Shown here one piece after another: positions 59,015 to 64,000 of a DNA stretch of 64,000 bases. The stretch is from Liolophura sinensis (lineage: Eukaryota > Mollusca > Polyplacophora > Chitonida > Chitonidae). The translations under genes were made by a program, and so were the position numbers. The stretch covers positions 8,120,001 through 8,184,000 of the forward strand of contig NC_088300.1 of NCBI RefSeq assembly GCF_032854445.1, in the 5' to 3' direction. The notes below the pieces were generated by a model. That model had not been told where the DNA came from. It ran no database searches and saw only the letters and a list, made by a program, of their open reading frames with translations. Position 1 is the stretch's first letter, and each line of letters opens with the position of its first letter.

Positions 59015-59552
59015 CTATTTTAATATTCTGACATTCATTGTAGCACTGAGTCCATTGCCACCTCTTTAACAAATTGCCGCATATCTGCGCACTCTAACTT
59101 AATGGGGCTGATTTCAGTGTTTGCGCTGACAACATCCAAACTTACCTAAAATACTTGTTTTTTTTTATACCCTTTTGGTTTGAATTACGAAGATTGAAGT
59201 GGTTCTTGCAAACGGCAATGGGAATATGATAGTTTTCTCAAGGATTGCAACTCAGGTGCAATTTAAACCCAGAAGTAGGTCAGGTGACACTGCAAAATGG
59301 CTGTCTACGGCGAGGCCAGCTATAGCTGTCAGTTTGACCGCAAGGCAGCGAGTGAATTAGTTCCATTCGTATGGGTAGTAAATTAAGAGGATGGTATTAG
59401 AGATTCCACCAGAAAATTACATATAAATGCACAGAGGAAGTGTTTTGGAGTGCCACAAGTTGGAAAGAGATGGGAGTTTGAAACCTGTGCCATATTTTTC
59501 GAGATGCGTTGATGAACTCATTGTTCTGATGAATGTCAGAATATTAAAATAG
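59015..59552. mobile_element. Inverted-repeat-bounded element, 538 bp
   Basis: 24-bp perfect inverted ends: CTATTTTAATATTCTGACAT (first 20 shown) at 59015-59038 and its complement at 59529-59552. I see no transposase and no clear target duplication. The interior holds a short frame from ATG 59297 (MAVYGEASYSC...) that I do not recognise. Confidence 0.7.
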
Positions 59553-60638
59553 TATAAGTAAAGGAGTTGAAATCTTTCAGGGCCAATATAGCTCTAGGTG
59601 GCTATTTCAGCTCCTCGCCTTATACTGGGCTGGCAGAGTATCGTGGCCACAGGGGCAATCAATGGTAAACCATATGTCGTTTCACGCCATGTCGTTTAAG
59701 TCCTTCCTAAGCGATGTCTGCAGTCCGAAACAGGTGTCAACTGCGTCTCTTACCTCTTATTTCGCCTGCGCACGCAACATTCCACTTGGTAACAAGTACA
59801 GTGACTGTTGGTTGAGGAATATTTGGAAATGCCATATTCCTGGCTACCCGACCTACAGTCAAACAGTGTTGTTTAAATGGTGGGACATAGGTGGCAGACG
59901 GAGTAAGTGCTTCACTCACATGTACCTCTATGATAATCCAATAAAGTATCGTTTCAGGCGTGAAATGCCTCCAGGCCATACTGTTGTAAGTGATTTCAAC
60001 ACCACCGCCGAAGGCCTCCTCGTTAGCTCGGGTCACATGAACATTTGAATCGTTGTCATCAGTCAAACTCCTGGACTGTATAATTCATAGTTGACTTTAT
60101 TTAAGATAGTGCATAATTATGATACTATAAATAAAGCAGTTCCAAAATATTAAAATTGTGTTGCAAAATAATGCGCAAGACTAAGATTATCACTAACACT
60201 GTCAGAAAAAAAACTAAGTCCGTTTTCTTGGCACATTCCCAATATTGTATTCAGCCATGTTAAATACATGGCGGCTGTCTTGAAAACTCTTCTCTTTGGC
60301 TCATCATCCAAATATGTATTGCTGTCTTGGTTCTTGAGCTTGGTGATAGCAAATGTTGCTATATTAGTTGCTGAAATTTTTATGTGAAAATGATGACACT
60401 CAAGGACTGAGTTTGCAGTATAGTTTATTGACATACATATTCTGAATACAGATGGGGATTACTAGTTGCTGTTAATACTGTCCAGCGACAGTAGAACCTT
60501 TTCCAAAGTGGGGTTCAGGGGCTTACCTGGGGTTCCAGGGACATTGAATGGTTGTCAAAGAAGAGGACAGCGTTTACTCCATTTTCTGTTATATTGCAGC
60601 TTCCCTTGTGTGCTGTCGATGTAACAGAGTAGGACAGG

Positions 60639-60823
60639 ATGTGTGACAGGCATCACCTGCTCTCTCCTGTCCCTTCTGGGGCAGTGGAGCACATGAACTT
60701 CGTCTCTGACCACATGGCTGGACTTTTCCTATCAGCAGACTATGCTGACATTACTTTCCTCGTTGAAAATGTTAAATTCTCAGCCCATAAAGTTATACTG
60801 GCTGCTAGATCTGAATACTTCAG
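60639..60823 (+). CDS. BTBD9: BTBD9 coding exon 1
   Basis: 61 codons plus 2 nt, ending TTC AG|GTAAGG. It covers the N-terminal helix and the first half of the BTB domain. The likely non-coding part of this exon starts at 60600, after TTATATTGCAG. Confidence 0.94.
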
Positions 60824-63800
60824 GTAAGGAAGAATATTGTGTTGTTATCTTTGTGTGTATTTTTTTTAATATTGTTTCATTTGCCCACTTTAACCTTTGT
60901 AAACAATGAGTCAGAAAGATTGTGTCTACCTTGTAGTTCATCGGTTAAATAACAAGGTTTCTGGTCATAGTTCTAAGTATCTTAAACCAGCATTAAATAT
61001 ATTTTTAGATTTTTTTTTCAACCCAGTGAACATTTAATGAAACTTGGTCTTGTCACAGCTTCAGCATGTCTCTATTATTGACAGCAGTGTAATGTCACAT
61101 TTATTGTAGCCCTGATACTCTGATAAATAGCTTTCTCGGAAATAGGACATACTAGAAGGACTTTTTTCTACTGCTTGAAATGTTTGTGCAGTAGGCCTAC
61201 TACATTGTTCGTTCAGTTTACGAGTGGCCTGCAGATGCACGGCCAGGGTATCCCTGGTTCAGGTTGTAGCCTCCAGAGGGGTTTTGGTGATACGGGTAAT
61301 TCTAATTTTTAATAAATGTTTAGAAAATCATAATAGGATTGTTGTACAGCTGAATTCATGCTCAATTCTGACACAAATGGAAATAAATCTAAGCACAGTT
61401 TAGTTTACACAAAACAAAAGTGCATGCCAAGATGCAAGCGCACATGTGCACAGGAGCGAAGAGAGTTAATTTTGTTGTTAAGTAGCTTTCGGCACAGAGT
61501 TATCTCCTGCAACATCTCTCCGTAGGTTGCAATGGCTGCGAACAGTGTTTACTGTGCTTTCGGTGAATAATAAATGCGTGGTATCTTTATCATTCCGCCA
61601 TAAATTAGAAAGCAGAACTTACACTTGTCCATCCATTGACATCTCATGCTTGGCTTGCGATATTTTTTTTTGAGGTGAGGTTGGGGGATGGAGGGGAGGC
61701 CTGTTTTAAGTTGGCCTCTGCGTCAATCTTTTTACTGTCATTTTCGTTATTCCATATGCCCACTTTCTCTTTCTTTACTTGTTTGAGTTTACTCATTCAT
61801 GTTTTCCCTTTTAACAGAGCAATGTTATTTGGTGGCCTACGGGAATCATTACCGGAGACAAGGGAGGTTACCCTCCCTAACACATCTGCAGCTGCATTTC
61901 GGGCTATTCTACGCTACATTTATACTGGCAAGATGAGTCTCACTGAACTGAAGGTATTGCTTTTATTGGTGGTTACGTGAATGGGGCAGCCTCTCTCAAG
62001 AAATGACTACTTATTCATTAAAAATATTAATTTTTAATGAAGTCATGAATTGATGATTATAATTAATTGGGAAATGATGCATGATCCTTTTCACGATGTT
62101 CAATTTGTCACATTTGATCAAAAATGCAACATACATGTACATGTATATTGAATCATAACCAGATAGTGATATCCAACTGTTCAGCTTTAATGCTACCTTT
62201 CATATCAGATATACAACTGAACTTGTATGGCATCACATTTCTTGTTTTTTACATATGTATATGTAAATCTTACAAATTTCTGTGGTGGTATATATACCTG
62301 TATGTAGTTAATACCTCTTTCTGCTGTTATTAGCTTACTGTTACTAGGTAAGGTGAGGTCATGTGATGATGTGGGAAGGTGTAGGTTTTCAAGTAGACTC
62401 TACTGTTAACCTTGGATTTGCTGTGTACAATATCAGTCATTGGATTTTTCTGAATTTATACAGATTTTCTTATTTTATAAATCCTGATGCATTCCTCTTT
62501 TTCCATCTTTCATTCGGCTCAAGTGATAAACACCACCTGATGTCAGGGAAGGGAACTGGCCAGGCTGTCGACCGCATACAATCTTTTAACAGAGACTAAA
62601 AAGACTGCTTTGGTTTATTGTGAAGGTTTCATACTGTTTCTGTGAGTTTCAAGCTTATTCATCATTGAGCTACATGTTACTGAACTGTGTACTTTCAGGA
62701 GGAGATTTTACTGGATGTCCTAGGCCTGGCTCACCAGTATGGGTTCTTGGAGCTGGAGTCTGCTATATCTGACTTTCTCAAGGCCATTTTAAACATCCGC
62801 AATGTGTGTCTCATCTTTGACCTGGCTAACATGTACAATCTCAAGTCCCTGTGTCAGACGTGCGTGGAGTACATAGATCGTAATGCAGAGGAGGTACTCA
62901 CTGGAGAGGCCTTCCTCTCATTGTCACAGGTTTGCCACAAATTTCTCTCTCACAACACTCACCCTCACAAAACTAAGAGTGTGAATCAGAGCCATGGCAG
63001 TTGACTTCAGGCTAAAACAGTTAACTCCTGGCTCTGAGATCACAAAGCAATTTAAGACTTAAGTCAAAATTTCATTCATTACACTTGGCACTTTCCGTTA
63101 TTTTAGCTGAAATTTGTTTTACAGTGATTTTCCCAGAATTTACGGAGCGAAGCAATATTTTGACCTTACTATGTAAGAAATAACAAAAGTGATTTGAAAC
63201 TGTGACATACATATAAGTCTGTGATCCCTCCATGATCCCGGGGCCTGGCATTATAAGGCTGGCTGTCTGTTCATTTCATTTGATTATTGGTTAAGTTTTT
63301 TTTAACACCCTGGTGTTCAATGGTATTCAGGTTTATGGGTGGAGGTAACAGGAGTGCCCAGGGTAAACCACCAACCTTCAACAAGTTATGAGGCTGTCTA
63401 CAATATTGAGGACTTTTTGTGTGTGGAAATAGCCAGGCTTTTTTCCAGGCTGTTGTCATTTAATATTCGTTGACATAAGAGAACATGATTAAGTTGTTTG
63501 GTAAATATATTTTTGATCTGATGTTCTTGTTGAAAACAAACTCACTTGTCAGTATATATCACATGTGGCTTATAGTTGTGGCTGTTTATAAAGTTTGATA
63601 GGTCCAAGATTTGTTGTACTTGTGAATGTAGCATTAAATGTTTAGGTGATCAATCGCCAGGTGTGCTTTAATTCAGAGACGTTTATGCTTTCCAGTCTTC
63701 AATCCGAGAGCTCATAGCGCGGGATTCTTTCTGTGCCCCTGAGATTGACATTTTCAAGTCTGTGTGTGATTGGTCAGAGCACAATGTTGGGCAGGACCCG

Positions 63801-63960
63801 ACTCCTATCTTGGAGATGGTGCGCTTGCCGCTAATGACAATGCGGCAGTTACTAAACACAGTGAGACCTACAGGCCTGGTCTCGGCTGACTCTATCCTTG
63901 ATGCTATCAAAGTCCGTGAAGAGTCTAGGGACATGGAACTCAAGTACCGAGGATTTCTCT
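60639..63960 (+). CDS. BTBD9: BTBD9, 5' portion: BTB and BACK domains (272 codons seen, continues beyond window)
   Basis: Exons 60639-60823, 61818-61953, 62699-62929 and 63696-63960 join in matching phases (2, 0, 0) and leave in phase 1. The product follows human BTBD9 closely: an N-terminal EHMNFVSDHMAGL-type helix, the BTB fold (DITFLVENVKFSAHKVILAARSEYFR to YIYTGKMSLTELK, about 35-107), then the BACK domain (about 125-240) and DAIKVREESRDMELKYRG. BTBD9 is a BTB substrate adaptor for Cullin-3 ubiquitin ligase, linked in flies and mammals to sleep, dopamine and iron handling; these roles come from the family. The two discoidin-type (F5/8C) domains expected downstream lie outside the window. 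The start ATG is chosen by alignment with the usual N-terminus. The acceptor at 60597-60599 suggests a 5' UTR intron. Confidence 0.95.
61818..61953 (+). CDS. BTBD9: BTBD9 coding exon 2
   Basis: The acceptor CCCTTTTAACAG is followed by 1 nt + 45 codons, ending CTG AAG|GTATTG. It encodes AMLFGGLRESLPE... to YIYTGKMSLTELK, the second half of the BTB domain. Confidence 0.94.
62699..62929 (+). CDS. BTBD9: BTBD9 coding exon 3
   Basis: 77 codons between ACTTTCAG and TCACAG|GTTTGC. It begins EEILLDVLGLAHQYGF, the end of BTB, and runs into BACK (NIRNVCLIFDLANMY, then FLSLSQ). Confidence 0.95.
63285..63420 (-). mobile_element. Diverged SINE B fragment
   Basis: GGGTAAACCACCAACCTTCA and CAACAAGTTATGAGGCTG resemble the centre of the 29690-30000 element. 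It lies in BTBD9 intron 3. Confidence 0.5.
63696..63960 (+). CDS. BTBD9: BTBD9 coding exon 4 (last in window)
   Basis: The acceptor is TGCTTTCCAG and the donor is GTGAGT at 63961. It has 88 codons plus 1 nt, from SSIRELIARDSFCAPE to ELKYRGFL, the rest of the BACK domain. The antisense frame over this stretch is a shadow. Confidence 0.94.
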
Positions 63961-64000
63961 GTGAGTCATGCAGACATTTCTGTACCTTTTCTGACAGCAA

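Larger units (their letters stand above)
55706..60599. other. Intergenic region between divergent receptor and BTBD9 genes
   Basis: Contains two inverted-repeat elements, a possible small exon at 57697-57752, and an unrecognised 128-codon plus frame at 59662-60048. Promoters of both genes should be here; no clear core element is visible. Confidence 0.5.

Noticed and set aside
59662-60048. 128-codon plus frame and an overlapping 109-codon minus frame
   Set aside because: Neither shows a domain, splice context or composition that would favour one strand. Could be a decayed transposon piece, but I cannot support it.
63683-64000. 105-codon minus-strand frame
   Set aside because: Antisense shadow of BTBD9 exon 4.

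Overview
The window is eukaryotic (animal) genomic DNA: AT-rich, gene-poor, with multi-exon genes that have GT-AG introns, many tandem arrays, and tRNA-derived SINEs. The organism is most likely a mollusc or a close lophotrochozoan. Two things suggest this: SINE types that I remember as common in mollusc genomes, and the juxtamembrane layout of the receptor gene. I cannot name the species.

Three genes are supported by spliced reading frames with matching phases. (1) A globin X-type haem globin on the minus strand has three exons at 27683-27457, 23914-23689 and 14526-14392 (195 aa). It has an N-terminal Met-Gly-Cys acylation motif, both haem histidines and the two ancient globin introns (B12.2 and G7.0). 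(2) A five-exon minus-strand gene at 55705-46529 (609 aa) encodes an apparently undescribed type I membrane receptor: signal peptide, C-type-lectin-like region, PAN/Apple-like domain, Ser/Thr-rich stalk, a Cys-x-Cys-x-Cys juxtamembrane module, one membrane helix and a tail with two YxxM motifs. (3) The 5' part of a BTBD9 orthologue lies on the plus strand (coding exons from 60639, running off the right edge), covering the BTB and BACK regions. Receptor and BTBD9 are head to head, about 4.9 kb apart.

Layout: 1-14.4 kb holds no gene I recognise but has a 385-bp MITE, several SINE copies and four tandem arrays. 14.4-27.7 kb is the globin gene, whose long second intron carries two arrays, one with a 306-bp higher-order repeat. 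27.7-46.5 kb is intergenic, with 27-, 43- and 71-bp arrays, SINEs and a second MITE copy. 46.5-55.7 kb is the receptor gene, whose first intron carries another SINE family and a near-perfect hairpin. 55.7-60.6 kb is intergenic with two inverted-repeat elements. 60.6-64 kb is BTBD9.

Nearly all other open frames are short and unrecognisable, or are by-products of tandem arrays whose unit lacks stop codons. The three genes show no sign of working in one pathway.
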